Counted from the stretch's first letter, positions 44,201-58,147 are shown. The stretch: 64,000 nt of DNA from Coccinella septempunctata (GCF_907165205.1 NC_058192.1:992001-1056000); one strand, 5' to 3'. Numbers and translations are program-made. Notes: generated by a model from the sequence alone, not told the origin.

Positions 44201-47200
44201 TATTGAAACCGCTGCATACTAGTATATTAGCTAGTGACCACAAAACCACAATGATGTCTCGAAACTTCATTGCATAAACTTACAATCAATTTCATAAGTC
44301 ACCAGTCGTGCCACCGCTATATTAATCCGATAATTCCAATTGAATCTTGGACCTTTTACTTGTTGAACCACTGAACTGCTCATCTTCATTAAAGCCAGGT
44401 CTTCCTTTGTTGACTATCAACCCCTAATTTTTTTTCGCAGCATATGCGCAAGATGATGCTGCCCCAAAGAAAGAAGAAAGCTTCGAAGCTGAGCTCTGCA
44501 AGGACAAAGATGCTGGTGAATGGTTCCGTTTAGTGGCAGGCGAAGGAGATAACTGTCGTGATGTTATCCAGTGTACATCTTCCGTAAGTTACATAAAATC
44601 GAATTAGCCTTTAATTTACAAGAAGGAGAGTATTTAATCAAGTTACGTAATGTAGACATGATCGATTGACTGTAACGATGTTGTGTGATTAGCTTGAGAT
44701 GCGGGATTATTGAGTGATTTTTATGTACAGCCTGTTTCGGAAAATCATTCAGATATAGGAGATCATTCTTTAGGTTGCTCCTTTGTTTACCAAAGGAAGT
44801 AAAGTTCCTTATTTCGTAATTATTTCTCAAAGTTGCCATATGAAGAGATGAACCTGTAGATCTTAGTTTTCATTCCAAAAGCAATGATTGGAAAATTTTC
44901 TACCATCTCTTGGTTTTTTCCCTCCAACAGTCGAAACTTTCATATAAGTATATGATTGATGGAAGAGGCAAAACCAGGGCAGTGTAATAATGATAATGAA
45001 ACAAATAATTCGAGTGGTAATACTTCTTTACGCCTTGTTGGAACAATCCATCCAAAAACAACATGAAAGATCATTATATCCACCTTGATATTCAGTGAAT
45101 CGTTCTTCCGGCAAGAAATGAAAGTTTACCATCCAAGGTCTTGGATATTCAGAAGTGTGCAACAAAAACAAAGTTGTCTTATCATACTTTCCATTATGAG
45201 GACCAATAAAAAATTTTGTGTTCGATCAATTGGGGATTCTCCTCACGCAATTCAATTTCACCTATTCTAATTTTCCATTCTAGGGTCTGCAAGCAATCCG
45301 TTGTCCAGCTGGACTTTACTTCGACATAGACAAGCAGACATGCGACTGGAAGGATTCAGTCAAGAACTGCAAAACCAAAAACAAGGAGAGGAAGGTGAAG
45401 CCTTTGTTGATCACCGATGAGCCTCTTTGTCAGGATGGTTTCCTGGCTTGCGGAGACAGTAACTGCATCGAGAGGGGGCTGTTCTGTAACGGAGAGAAAG
45501 ATTGCAGCGATGGTTCAGATGAAAACAGCTGTGGTGAGTTTCAAAAAGAACTTTGGTCGTAAAGATCTACAAGTGTTTTTGGGAAAAGGAGTATCATTGA
45601 ATTTATAGGTTCGTGTAGTTTCTCGAGGAAGCAGTAGATACGTGGTAGATGATTTCAGATACATTAGGGAGTTTGTTAGAATGGGGTTGCATTCTTCATT
45701 GGTTGGCGAAACTGGTACGCCAAAAAAAGATCCTAAACATAGTCAATATGATTCTGGTGCCGATCTGTTGAATAATGAAGGAGAAATTATTATATTTTCA
45801 GGAGTTATTTGAAGAAGAGTGAGATTGAGGGTCCAGAAACATGCGACGTCAATTTTATTCAGAGATTTGCTCCTTGTACCAGACGTTTGTATCAAAATTC
45901 GAATGATTGATAGTAAATAATCTTTCCATAGTCCTAGTGCTGCGTGTCGATCTTATAGCTGTTCGAAACATCTTCCAGGAAAGAACCAATAAAATTAACC
46001 TAGGTTTGCTACTTTTCCTCGATGTTCTATTGATTGTAGATCGTTAATTATGTTGGGAGGCTCCAAACTCTGCAGATAATGGATGTATATTTCGAATTCC
46101 AACCATGAGAACACTATTTCCTATCAAAACCTTCCTGAAAATGAGTCCATCGGTCTAACACAATAGAACTTAGCCCACAAATCCCTTTCAATTCTCCTTG
46201 AACCTTCCAGATGCTTCAAGCGCATCAATAATCTCTATTAGCCACATCTTGTAGACGGTGCATGGAACTGGGTAGGGGTCCGACGATGATATTTCGAATT
46301 AGGTATCCTATTTGGTAATCTTCAGATTGATGTAACATCCGATTCTAATGGAGTAAGTGAACGTAGCATCGGGTGCGTCCCGCCTAGCAGTGAATGTCAT
46401 CGAGATTGGTATTTGTTGCATCCGCAATACCGCCAAGTAATGTTGTGTATCGATAAATCGTATGCTCAACTTTCCCTTTCGTATAACCTGTTGCTGGAAT
46501 GCAGTCGGATTATTTCTTGACGTCGTCGAGGTGGTAATTCGTACCGTGTTGCCGAATTTTCGATCTAAAATAAGGAATGACGCACTAAATCAATTATTTG
46601 GAGGTGGGTTCAGATGGGATGCTGGGGAAAGAGATGCACTATGGTGTTGGCCATGCTGAAATCCTCTTATAGGATCAGAGAGATGTTTCTGATGCCTATT
46701 GCCCCTTACAGGCATATTTAGATCCTAAATCTACCCTGTCGAAGATAAAAATATAATCTTGACTTTATTCTGGCATTATTTTTAAGAATTTCCTCTTTTT
46801 GAGACTACTTGTTCGATGAAATCAATTCTGGACTAATTTCCATTCATCTCGTTTCATTCTCGAGCTGCATATTCGAGAATGTCGTGATAAATCCTTGTCG
46901 CATTCAAAAAATTGTCCTTTCGGAATTTGAATACTTCGAACCTCGTACTCGCCTGATATTTCCATAGCTGCGAGACCTTGATGGTTACCTTTATTTATGC
47001 GAAAGTTGGTATTAAGAAATAACTTTCGTTGTCTCTGGTTTCCAGACATCGTCTACACACAGGGCTGGCCAGAGGCGTCTCGATATTTCGCTAGTCGGAC
47101 TATTCTGCCTCTCGGCCCACTTTCTATGAAACCTGCCTGATGGCCAATTAGCCAATCACGAATTACCAACATCAATTCATCCGGTAAAATCGGCGGTTTT

Positions 47201-50179
47201 GGACCATTAGACCATTGTATAATTTGATTAATTGTTCGGATGTTAGATAATGACGAAGGACTGGGGAAATTCTCATTATTTCACTGCTGTGTCAACATAT
47301 TCAGATAGATTTTTCTATCGACAACGGATTGATAGATTTCCCAAGTGAGATACTACCCTCCAATAAGATACTAGAAGAGTTGCCCTCTCAGAATATGTAT
47401 CACATGTAGATCTTCGATGGTGTTTTTGGGAGATGTGACGAAAATTCTTCAAGACTGAACTGTTGCACCGACCAAAAAAATATTTTCTCCCAAACAGGGC
47501 CAGATTATTTGAAGTTTTGGTATGAAAATATAGGTTTTCGAACACGCTTAATCTATTGCGAGCAATTTCGAAAGCCTATCTACCTTCGTTTAGATTTTCA
47601 TCTCAGAAATGGCATTTTTCATAAATTTCACTTGAGAATTCTTCAAGACCGAACGGTTGCGCCGAGATGGATGAAATCTTGAGATTTATTACAAGAAGAG
47701 TTGCTTCTTCAGAATATGTATAACAATCGGATCTACGATGATTTTTCTGGAAGAAAAACTACCCGAAAGTTGTCCTTCGAAAAATTCCAAGGAGATGGGG
47801 TCAGTTAAAAATTCCTCAAGACCGAACGGTTGTAGCGAGATAGATGAAATTCTCAGATTGATTACTATAAGAGTCGCTCTTTCAGAATATGTATCACATT
47901 TAGATCTACGATTATTTTCCTGGAAGAAAAACTACTCGAAAATTGACCTTCGAAAAATTCCAAAAAGATGAGGTCAGTTAAAACTTCCTCAAGACTGAAC
48001 TGTTGTGCCGAGATGGGTGAAATTCTCAGATTTTATACTAGAAGAGTTGCTCTTTTAGAATATGTATCATATTTGGATCTACGATGGTTCGCTTGTCGAA
48101 ATTTGATTCTCGAAGTATTCCACAACTTTGGAAAGCTATGATTTTCACATACGCTTTTATTTTCAGACATCGACAATGACCCCAACCGTGCCCCACCTTG
48201 TGACCCCGCCGTATGCACCCTCCCCGACTGTTTCTGCTCAGAAGATGGTACCACAATACCCGGCGATCTGCCAGCTAAAGACGTACCCCAGATGATCACC
48301 ATCACCTTCGACGACGCTATCAACAACAACAACATCGACTTGTACAAGGAAATTTTCAACGGACAAAGGAAAAACCCGAATGGTTGCGACATCAAAGCCA
48401 CCTTCTTCATTTCGCACAAGTACACTAACTACTCGGCTGTGCAGGAAATGCACCGTAAAGGTCATGAAATAGCCGTACATTCTATTACGTGAGTATTTCT
48501 TCGATGATTTTTATCAGGATCCGTGAAGTTAGGTTACAGGGACTTTTCAAGGTTGTTCAGAACCAGAACTTTCTTGAAGACTAAAACTATGTTTTGGATA
48601 TGATAGCATAAGAGAGGCATCCATGAAAGATTCATAGATACTGGAAATCATTTGGCATGTTGAATTCCACTATGAATTGGTCGTGTATATTTTGAAAGTT
48701 TTTTTTTTTCTGCTCTCGAATGATATCATGGGAACATTAACTAGGTGGATTTAAAAATCTCGACATTCACAATATAGAAAATATTACAGATTGTTATTTG
48801 AATTTAACTAATTAATTAATTATCCTCGACCTATCGATAAAGCGACATTTCGGTTCAGTCAAGGTGAAGTTAGAAAATATCAAGTAAAAGGAAAATAGCC
48901 GGGGGACAAAAATTAAACTGTGCCTCCGAGAATCCTTAAAAGGAATGAAAAACCTGACGTCTGCTCTCCTTGATGACGAATTTTGGGGTAATAATAGGTT
49001 ACTGTGAAGACAAATCAAGTTTCATGGCGAAGAAAACAGAGTAAACGAGTTAGTGAACTAGGTGTGGTGCAGGAAATGAAATTGATAATTTCCGTCACTG
49101 TTTTTGCACATGCCTTGTGAACATTTTAAATGCTGGGATTGAAATTTAAATTGATCGCTTGATTTATGCATTTACAGTTATCTTTTAGAGTTAATATTGA
49201 GGCAATGAATGAGTCATATATCCAATAGTCTTCAACGCTTTCAAAATTTGCCTCAATTTGGTATTCAGTCTTTACGCGGTTTATTTTTAGTTCTTTGTGT
49301 GTGAATTCTCAAATTTCAAGTTGGCAGATAAAATAAATTCATTTTTGCAGGCACAATGACGACGAAAGATTCTGGTCCAACGCCACAGTGGACGACTGGG
49401 CCAAGGAAATGGCCGGTATGAGGATCATCGTCGAGAAATATGCCAACCTCACAGACAACAGCGTGGTAGGAGTCAGAGCTCCCTACCTCAGGGTCGGAGG
49501 CAACAACCAATTCACCATGATGGAAGAACAAGCCTTCTTGTACGACTCGACCATCACTGCACCCCTAAGCAACCCACCACTATGGCCTTACACCATGTAC
49601 TTCCGCATGCCTCACCGTTGCCACGGAAACGTACAGAGCTGTCCCACCAGGAGTCACGCCGTATGGGAAATGGTCTTGAACGAGCTAGACAGAAGGGAAG
49701 ATCCAACCAGCGACGAAAACGTCCCTGGATGCGGTATGGTGGACTCATGTTCGAACTTGTTGACCGGGGATCAATTCTACAACTTCTTGAACCATAACTT
49801 CGACAGGCATTACGAGGAGAACAGAGCTCCTATGGGCCTCTACTTCCACGCCGCGTGGTTGAAGAACAACCCTGAGTTCTTGGAAGCCTTCTTGTACTGG
49901 ATCGACGAGATCCTCTCCAATCACAACGACGTCTATTTCGTGACCATGACTCAGGTTATCCAGTGGATCCAAAACCCGAGACCAATCACCGAAGTCAAGA
50001 ACTTTGAGTCATGGAGGGAGAAGTGTAACGTTGAAGGGAATCCAGCCTGTTGGGTTCCTCACTCTTGTAAATTGACCTCCAAAGAGGTTCCCGGGGAAAC
50101 CATCAACCTCCAGACATGCGTGCGTTGTCCCAACAACTACCCATGGTTGAACGACCCAACTGGAGATGGATTCTTCTAG
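41224..50179 (+). CDS. CDA1: Chitin deacetylase 1 (serpentine type), secreted CE4 enzyme
   Basis: Five exons, join(41224-41278, 44441-44583, 45284-45533, 48167-48488, 49351-50179), give 532 residues with a continuous frame. A signal peptide (residues 1 to about 18-21, LLTFFACCVIG before AYAQ) precedes a peritrophin-A chitin-binding domain with six cysteines (38, 57, 63, 73, 86, 95), an LDL-receptor class A repeat with six cysteines (115-149) and the acidic DCSDGSDE motif, and a CE4 domain. The CE4 motifs are intact: TFDD (196-199), H254 and H258 in HSITH, RAPY, and the late YFH histidine. It should remove acetyl groups from chitin in cuticle and trachea, as serpentine does; that role is family knowledge. 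It is the upstream member of a tandem pair with CDA2. Intron 3 contains satellite array D; introns 1, 2 and 4 (3162, 700 and 862 bases) show nothing recognisable. Confidence 0.95.
44441..44583 (+). CDS. CDA1: CDA1 exon 2 (N-terminal half of chitin-binding domain)
   Basis: Begins CATATGCGCAAGAT (AYAQD after joining) behind TTTTTTTTCGCAG, and ends CTSS before GTAAGT at phase 0. It contains cysteines 38, 57 and 63 and the CRDV motif. Confidence 0.93.
45284..45533 (+). CDS. CDA1: CDA1 exon 3 (chitin-binding C-half plus LDLa)
   Basis: Carries RCPAGLYFDIDKQTCDWK and the whole LDL-receptor class A repeat, ending DENSC and one base before GTGAGT. In CDA2 these two parts lie on separate exons. Confidence 0.94.
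47369..48095 (-). repeat. Satellite array D in CDA1 intron 3, inverted
   Basis: Fragments of the same 174 bp satellite in the opposite orientation to arrays A-C: a partial unit at 47369-47475, a unique interruption to about 47630, then roughly 2.7 monomers (CAAGACCGAACGG-type landmarks near 47645, 47818 and 47992). The array ends about 70 bases before the exon 4 splice acceptor at 48166. Confidence 0.9.
48167..48488 (+). CDS. CDA1: CDA1 exon 4 (start of CE4 domain)
   Basis: Encodes residues 150-256 plus two bases, including TFDD and H254. It joins exon 5 in the middle of the HSITH motif at phase 2. The donor is AC|GTGAGT. Confidence 0.94.
49351..50179 (+). CDS. CDA1: CDA1 exon 5 (rest of CE4 domain)
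   Basis: Encodes the last base of Thr257, H258 and the remainder through DPTGDGFF, with TAG at 50177-50179. The acceptor is TTTTTGCAG. RAPYLRVGG and GLYFHAAW carry further conserved CE4 residues. Confidence 0.95.
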
Positions 50180-50429
50180 ATGGTCCATGAAAAACCTGCC
50201 CTGGATCGACCGGGTTTTTAGTGATTTTTTTTCCTATTACATCTTTTGTATTTATTGTTTCCGGAGGACTGATTGTGCGTTATACTGTTGATCTTGAAGA
50301 TGAACATCTCTCACTATTGTTAGACTGTTAGTTCGAAGGCATGCGGATAGTGCCAGAAGTGATAAGGCAATGTAACATAACTCAATTGATTGATACCATT
50401 AGACAAGAATTATTGTAATATGAATTTGT

Positions 50430-50435
50430 AATAAA
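50430..50435 (+). terminator. CDA1: Poly(A) signal of CDA1
   Basis: AATAAA 250 bases after the stop codon, followed by the T-rich TTTTTATTCTTC. It gives a short 3' UTR. Confidence 0.75.
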
Positions 50436-50459
50436 AAACATGGTTTCAAGTTATGCCTT

Positions 50460-53400
50460 TTTATTCTTCTTGGGATCGTTTCTTTCAAGGTTTCCTGTCG
50501 CATGTTATAAATATTCAGGTATGTCGGTGAAGAATTCCGATGGAATGGACAATGAGGACGTGGAGAGACTCAACAATCAGTGAGGTAATGTCGTAGTTTC
50601 TCATGGCAAATTACATCAATTCAGCTGAAAAAATACTAAATATTCAAATAGAGAATGCAAATATGAACGAAAATTACGTTTGTCATGGAATAAATCGTTG
50701 TTCTATCTTAACTGAAATCCGATCAGAATTTGTGGACAAATATATCGTATCATCCAACATGAATTTGAAGGATTCTCAGGATGTCAATTAAGTATCGTTT
50801 ATCCGTCAGCCAATGAAAGGCTTTTATTAATGCATAACACATATTTTTGAGTGCGGGTGTATTAAAATACTCTCCAACTCCATTGGACCCCTAGAACAAT
50901 TTTTTGACTTATCCCAAAAGCAATAAGAATTTGGATTAAGCTTTAATTAGTTCAAGTTTTATTCTCATATCATAACCAAACGATTACTTATGTAACAGAT
51001 TTCACGAGGAATGTGTGGTAAAAACGAAAATTTGATATGATAAGAATTTCGAAAGTATTTTTGAACGAAATGGAACCAGCGGAAGTGAACTTGAGAACTG
51101 GTAGAATTTTTACTAGAATTTGATAGCTTTTGAAGGTTTGGAGTTATTGACCTTGATTAATCGATATGGACACTTATTTCCTTTCTCTTCCGTATTGGCG
51201 TCGGTTTTAAGTTGAGGAAGTCTTAATCGATGGAATACATACTGATAAGCGACTATTCTTCCATTTGAATCAAAATTGGTTGAAATTTCAGGGGGTTGTA
51301 CATATTTTAATTTTTTTTTCGCGATTTTAAACGCTTATTAGTGAGAATGGTGAAGCAAGAGTAGGACCAAGATTTGTCTCTTCGTATTTTCCACAAATTC
51401 TCATCGACATGTTGATTTGTTCGAAAATAATCCATTTCTCTTGTCCAATGATCTCGAATCCTATTCGAAATCTGTGTTAACACAGAAGAAACAAGCTCCA
51501 TTTGAATTTCAATGGTTCATAAATCAGTTTAATCGCTTATATCACGCACTAATTATTCTAACATTCCTTCTGTTCTTATGCTGACGAGGACAGTTGTCAC
51601 CTACGTTGCATATACGGTTGTGCGATCGTCATCTCTTCCTATAAATGTATTTCTTCAGCAAACAGCAGAGATTTATTCGGATATCATCATTGATTCCACC
51701 CAACCTTGAAGGCCATCATCAACGATTGCGATATAGGTTTGCATCACCAAAAACCAGTAAAAGAATACCAAGAATTACATGTGGGGTGTACCCAAATTAC
51801 TTGCTTGTATTGGCAACGTTGCAAAAGCATGACGCATCATATGCAACAGTTACTTCTAAGAAGTCGTTGCAGGAATTTTCGAGAAAGAATAATTCCATTG
51901 AAAATAAGAGTATACCAAGGGCGAGCAGATTTTGAAGAAGTGACAATCTTGATCTTTATCGTTTTTCCTCTTTCATGCTCTGAATTTTAATCTGATTCAA
52001 TTGGAATTTCAGGGTGGGTTCTGTGACATGGGAGGAATCAAGATGCTGGACTTGAGCATCAACAATTGAAGGTCTTTCGAGCTTATGATTATCAAGTTTT
52101 TGTAAAAGAATTATAGACGTTCGATTTTCAGCCTTCTGCATATATTTACTGTTGATTTTCATCTCCAAACACTTCAATTTATTGTCTCTGTATCATGTGA
52201 ATCAGATAGGATGAATAATAATGACTAATAACCTAACGAAAAAATATTTTGACTGCGCTTAAGTTATATGTGGTTTGTTTCTTGACCTAGCGTTAAAGTC
52301 TCCTGGTATAAATCTCCCAAATCTCCTTTTGGGCAAATGTAATTTCAATGAAATTGAAGGGGTTCACTAAAAAACAAATTGACAAGTAGATAGGTTGCCT
52401 ATTTCAGTCAGTCTCAATATGTAAATGCTCAATTTCATCAATGAATCTGATATATCGATCAAGTGATCTTTCTCATACAGTAAATCGTTAAGTTTATGTG
52501 TGACAGAGTGAAAATTTCAGTTAAGAACCCTCGCTTTCTCTGACAGATAGTGATTGTCATCTGAAAGGATGAGCAACGACTGGTTAGAAATGAAAATTTC
52601 GTGTTCTTTTGTGTTCTTTAGCTTTCGGATACGAATGCATGAAGGTCAACAACAAGAAGAGTATGCAGTGTCTGAGTTATATACCATATGAGAATACATA
52701 ATTAGGTTTGCCATTTCGCTTCTAGAGAAACTTCAAATGTACCTATTAGCATTCCCCCAAACAATTGTTGTGAAAGTTGTTGGGATCGTATGGATGATGA
52801 TCAAGTTATGTATTCAATATTCGAAAAATATATGAAAATATTTCACCTTACATCGAATAATTTCATCAATATTGCTTTAATTCATGATTTGATCGATCAA
52901 TTCCGATTAAAACAAGTGTTCATTCTGAATGAAGGATGAATTTAATAAAGCTGCATTTAATAACACGTACAAATGAATTATATTGTCGAAAAGATTCTAT
53001 CTTTTAATTTGGCCTCCACCAATAATTGAATACTTCTTCATGTAAGACACCGGTGGTTTTTCAAACAGTTGAAATTGAATTTATTCATGAGTTGTTCATG
53101 AGCATTATTTATCATCGATCATCATATCTCATTGAAACCATATCTCATCAGTTTCAAAGTTCTACAAATGTTCCCCTTCATAAAATTTCAATTTTCTCGA
53201 CCTGGACAGTCATATTATTGCACTCAGATATGATGTCCAATAAATCAGTTCCTAGATAATCCTCAGTTCAGCTGCAGCGCCAAAATCTTCAGTAATCCTA
53301 AATTATCAATTATCAGCAAGAAACAGCCATCAGTGAAAGTGTTCTTAGTGAAAGTTAGCCTATATGACATGAACAATAATGATCACCTCACCTACCTATC

Positions 53401-56400
53401 TGGCTAGCTCCTTCTCAGATAACATCTTCATAAATTCAACTCATGAATATTATCCTGCGTTATCTAATATACCATCTAGTCAATTTCAAATTTATTGATA
53501 CATTTGCAGGCAAACGCCATGAGAGGTGTTTATGAGCTAATCACTTTCTAGCTAACAACAATGGCTGGAATTGATTAACAGCCTTTTATTGAATTGTTAT
53601 TTGGAATATCGGCTAACCTCAACCTTTTTTTGTACGAAATTTTTCTCACATAGAGATAGAAAAGAATTTTTATGTTTGTTCCATAAAATTTCTCCAACTG
53701 TTAGGAAGATAGTGGTATTGTTGTATATAAGATGACCCAATTTGTGTGTCAATCTCTAAAGATCGATGATATTCACTATTCTTCATATTCTCGACATAAT
53801 ACTTCTCATTTCCTCAATTAAAGTCGAATTAATCTCATAAAATGAAAGTGAAATAAAACGAGGAAGATCAGATATGTTGGTTTTGTGATGAGAAAAAAAT
53901 TTTATTGAATTTTTTCGATATACCTAAGATTCGAAATTTTACTGTAACATAAGTATGTATATGCTTTTATAATGATCTCAGTAAAAGTTGAGATAATTCT
54001 CAAATAGGTCTGAGACTACTTCACTCAAGAATTGGTACTTGAAAAACGATTCCTTTAGGTAAACTGTATCTTCAAAAACGAAAGAAGGAAAAAGGAAGTA
54101 AATTCCGTGGGACTCAAAAAGTGATATCAACTCAGTGTATATCTGCTATACCGATTCAAGTGCTCACATTGCTGAAAGTTGCTCCCTAACCTTGACGTTT
54201 TGAATAACTGAACAACACTTTTTTATGACCATTATGCACCACACCCTTTCGCAAGGAAACTGTAATTATAACAAGGAGCTCTTTGCGGAATTCCTGAGCT
54301 ATGACATTGTTTTGTTGTCTTGAAAAATGTGGATGACCCTCTAGGTCTAGAATACAAACTCTCAGAGTGTGATATACATAGTGCGACCGATAAGGAGGCA
54401 TGGCTATTGAGAGGCAGGATAATGAAATCGTTGGAATATCCCCTTATTCAATCTTCAGATTGAGAAAAGAACCTAACAAATACCCTCTATTCATGTTTTA
54501 GAGGAATTATATTCTCGTTTAGCCCTAATAATAATGTTAATCAGAGATCTTCATCCATTACTCTTCTACGAAAAAGAGTTTCATTTAATTCTAAAGGTAT
54601 AAAATAAGAAACCTCCCTGTATATTTAATAAGAAGTGTTTGTCACCTTGTGATTTACTGATTAAGAGCTGAAGGCAATGTTCTTAGAATACGTAAGTCTG
54701 CATAATATGTCTTTATTGCTGGCATACTGAAGCAATTTGGAATTTCTCATAAGGTGGTATTCGAAAGAAAGGTAACGCCTTGGATATAGTCAACTGTTAT
54801 CATTATTCAATATCAATCTATAATTACGGTCATATGATCATTTGGATAATCTTAAAATCATCAAGTTATCCTTGATCGAAAACTTCAAAGAAGTCAAACT
54901 CCCTCATCGTTAAATTCTCATGTTTGGGAAAGATTACACATAAATAGAATTTTATGTGCATCAAAACGATACACGTTTTTTGAATTTTAGGGATTCCATT
55001 GCCCACCAAAAAATTACCAGGAAAATATAGCTGTTTATTGAAGATTACATTATTCATTTCCACGGTGATCCTAATCGAGATAAGTCGATTGAAGTTGAAT
55101 TGAAATAGTCACCGTGGTCTTAAGGCAAACTGAAAACTTTGGTTGTTTTTGGAGAATGAAATTATTTTATGGGTCTTAGATCACTTTCGAACAACCTTGG
55201 TAAAATTTCCAAACCTTCAAGCTCGAAATTAGCCTTCATTCTAGTACTTAATCCTAGACGAATATTGATGATTAAATTAACATCAGTGATGAGCATTGTA
55301 ATTGAGAAAATTCAATATATCATTGAGAGGGTTAATAAATATGCTGGATAACCAATTATTATAAGAACAGGTGAACTTTATAAGTTGAAATCGACTTTGG
55401 CAATGCAAACTGATGGCAGTCTAGCCTTGCTCAATCTAATTGAAGGATTACTCAGTAGTGGATCCTTCCAATATGCAAATTCTGTTATCCATCAAAGTAT
55501 TTCTTCTGGAACTCATCAATATTTATGACTATATTTCTGTTTACCCAGAATTCGATGACATCAGGCTAACATCATTCGCCAAATTTTGAATTTGCTTATT
55601 TTTAAAGTCGAAATACTTGAAGTTGAAGCTTACAATCAAAAGAAGGACAGAAATATCGAAAATATATCCCACATTTGAAGGTGAAGGGTTATCTGTTTTG
55701 AGCATCATCCAAGTGATGAATATTCTTTCATTATATTATTGCATCAAACGAAAATTAGGACCAATCCTCCACGATATCGATTCAAGCCAATGCATGATGA
55801 TGACGACAAGTTATACATAATCAGAATTGAATTATACCAACCTATCATCGCATTTCGCAATATAAATTCGAAATATTGAAAACGAAATACCAATCGGGGA
55901 TTAACTGCAATAAATTTCTGAGGATGAGAGAAGACGAGAGGAGAAACCATTTTGCTTTCGTTGCATTTGCACCTTGACCCACTTGAACCACTTTCCTAGA
56001 TTACGAAGATTTAAATCGATTATTAGGAAAGCTCCAATATCTATCCGTTCATCGTATGGAATAGCCCTGAACTTGACCGACAAACTCCGTCCTGAGAAAA
56101 TTGCGGAAACTATTGTTCAATTTTTTAAAAAGCCAGGAAACTCTCCAATTTTTATGCTACCTAGATAGAACTAGATTTTGACTGTCCAATTAGGAGTATT
56201 TCATAGTATCTGCTTTACGAATCGATCACCTCACATTCGAAATTATGAATTTGATAATTTGAGTTCAGAATCCTCCAGATTTCTCCACCTTTCACTTCAT
56301 TCAATCAGCAAGCTACGAACAGTTCTCATAAAAAACTCAACCGCCTACCAACAGGATGAATGAATTGATTTATTTCACTCCTCAAACTCTGCAGTCAACA

Positions 56401-57990
56401 ATTCAGAATAGTTTCTTTAGAATGAAGAAGGAAAATGAAATTATTTCGATTCTCCTCAAATTGAATTCAAGATTCCCTCGCTGCATCAATCTGAAATGGT
56501 TCTAATATGCCTTTAAATACAAGAAACACCTTAAACGCAGAGAAATCACACCTCAAACAATCAATTTTGAACTTCCATCGAGTCGGATGAAGAATAGATA
56601 GTATTCATTTTGCACGTATTAACTTACAATGACTTTCGTCCAACATAATTTATTATGAGACAGTCAGAAGGAAAGGTCACGTGCTTTCGTGGGAGAAGAA
56701 TACAAATTTTAAGATTGTTTCTCAACCGAATATGCGGCCTCATGATGGTGTAATCAAACTGCACACCCAATAATTCTTCATGGGATAATGAGATGATTAT
56801 TCGATTTATTATCAACCTAGCACTTTACCCACCCCTGTTTTTATTCACGGTTTCGAAAACATTTATGTGAATAGCCATAAGGAATTCAAACAATTCACCG
56901 CAGAATACAGAATGAAAAATTACCTGTAAAAAAGTTGATCCATAAATCATTTTGTACTAATAGGATCCATAAAGTGAATTGCTATGGTTAACTATCATTT
57001 TACTTTTGTAAATTCTGAAATTTTAAGGGTTGTAAGGATGGCAAAAACACGTAAAGAAGTTGAATGTATCCAGATACATTGGTGACAGCTTCAGAAGTGG
57101 AGTAAGTACCTCATATGGCAGAAAATTGTTCAATTCACATTTGGAATGGAGTACGGACTCCTTCCTTATGGCAATTGAAGTACTTCCGCATAAATGCAAC
57201 TCAATGGGTGGCATACTGTCATTGACATACCAAGGTGGACAAGAAAGTTCTTCGAAATGATGGTAAAAGATACTCAATCAACTACTATACGCTGCCTGAG
57301 GATCTTAAAGTGGTTTGATTGCCGTTTGTTTTAGAGGAGAAAAAGGTTCACAAGGCTCTTGAATAAAATGCTTGTATCTTAAGTATTCATGGCTCCCACA
57401 AAATGCTTTTTCATTTTCAAAAGGCCAAATTTTCGAAACTGAACGATTCATCGAAGACATTAATTGGGAATCATGGCACAAAAACGTCTTGAAATAAACA
57501 GCTATGTCATTTAGAGTTAAACTCGCTGCTAAATGTTGCAATTCAAATTTAAATGATGCGTGTTTCATCATAATTTAGAGACAGTTTATCCGCATACTGA
57601 AAGGTGAATTCTTGGTTTCTTAAGGATTAAATTGAGTCATTCACATTCCTCGAAGCATTTTAGCTAATTATCACCTCATAGCTTCGCTAAATCTACATTA
57701 GAAAGAACGATAAATTTGAAAATTGGGCATGACCAAAGGAATTATTGATTAATCAATCATTACATAAAATCAAGTGTGCCTATTCTCCTGGGCGATCAAA
57801 TTATATAAGCCCCAAAAATCAAATGCATTGTCTTTTACTTCGTTATCGCGCTCTAATAAACTAGACGCAATAAACAGAATTCGGGAGAAACCAGCAGTAA
57901 AATTTGTACCAGTAGGGTCATCTATCGGATAAGACACCTTCAAGAAGGTGGCCAGCAGTGAAAGTTCCTCAGTCTCAAAGATACAGCAGG
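50460..57990. other. Spacer between CDA1 and CDA2, no gene seen
   Basis: About 7.5 kb of AT-rich DNA. I recognise no exon, RNA gene, satellite unit or transposon end. Open frames of 60-96 codons are scattered on both strands without domains or splice context. Control elements for either deacetylase may lie here but cannot be identified. Confidence 0.45.
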
Positions 57991-58080
57991 ATTGGTCGCG
58001 AAGACAACTACTGGTGTCACATGCGCAATTCTTGAAGAAAGTGGAGTATAAATATAAAGTTTGGCTCCTTCCACTTCTTC
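57991..58080 (+). promoter_or_regulatory. CDA2: CDA2 core promoter
   Basis: TATAAATATAAA at 58047-58058 lies 44-55 bases before the start codon, so transcription should begin near 58075-58090. TGGTCGCGAAG at 57993-58003 resembles the element near the CDA1 TATA box. The leader is short. Confidence 0.7.
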
Positions 58081-58101
58081 GCTAGTGCTCAAACCATAAG
58101 C

Positions 58102-58147
58102 ATGGCGGCCAAAGGTATCTGGCTGTGTTTTTTTATTATTGCATTAG
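58102..58147 (+). CDS. CDA2: CDA2 exon 1 (signal peptide)
   Basis: Encodes residues 1-15 plus one base. The donor is TTAG|GTGAGT. ATG at 58102 has A at -3 and follows the predicted cap site closely. Confidence 0.92.
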
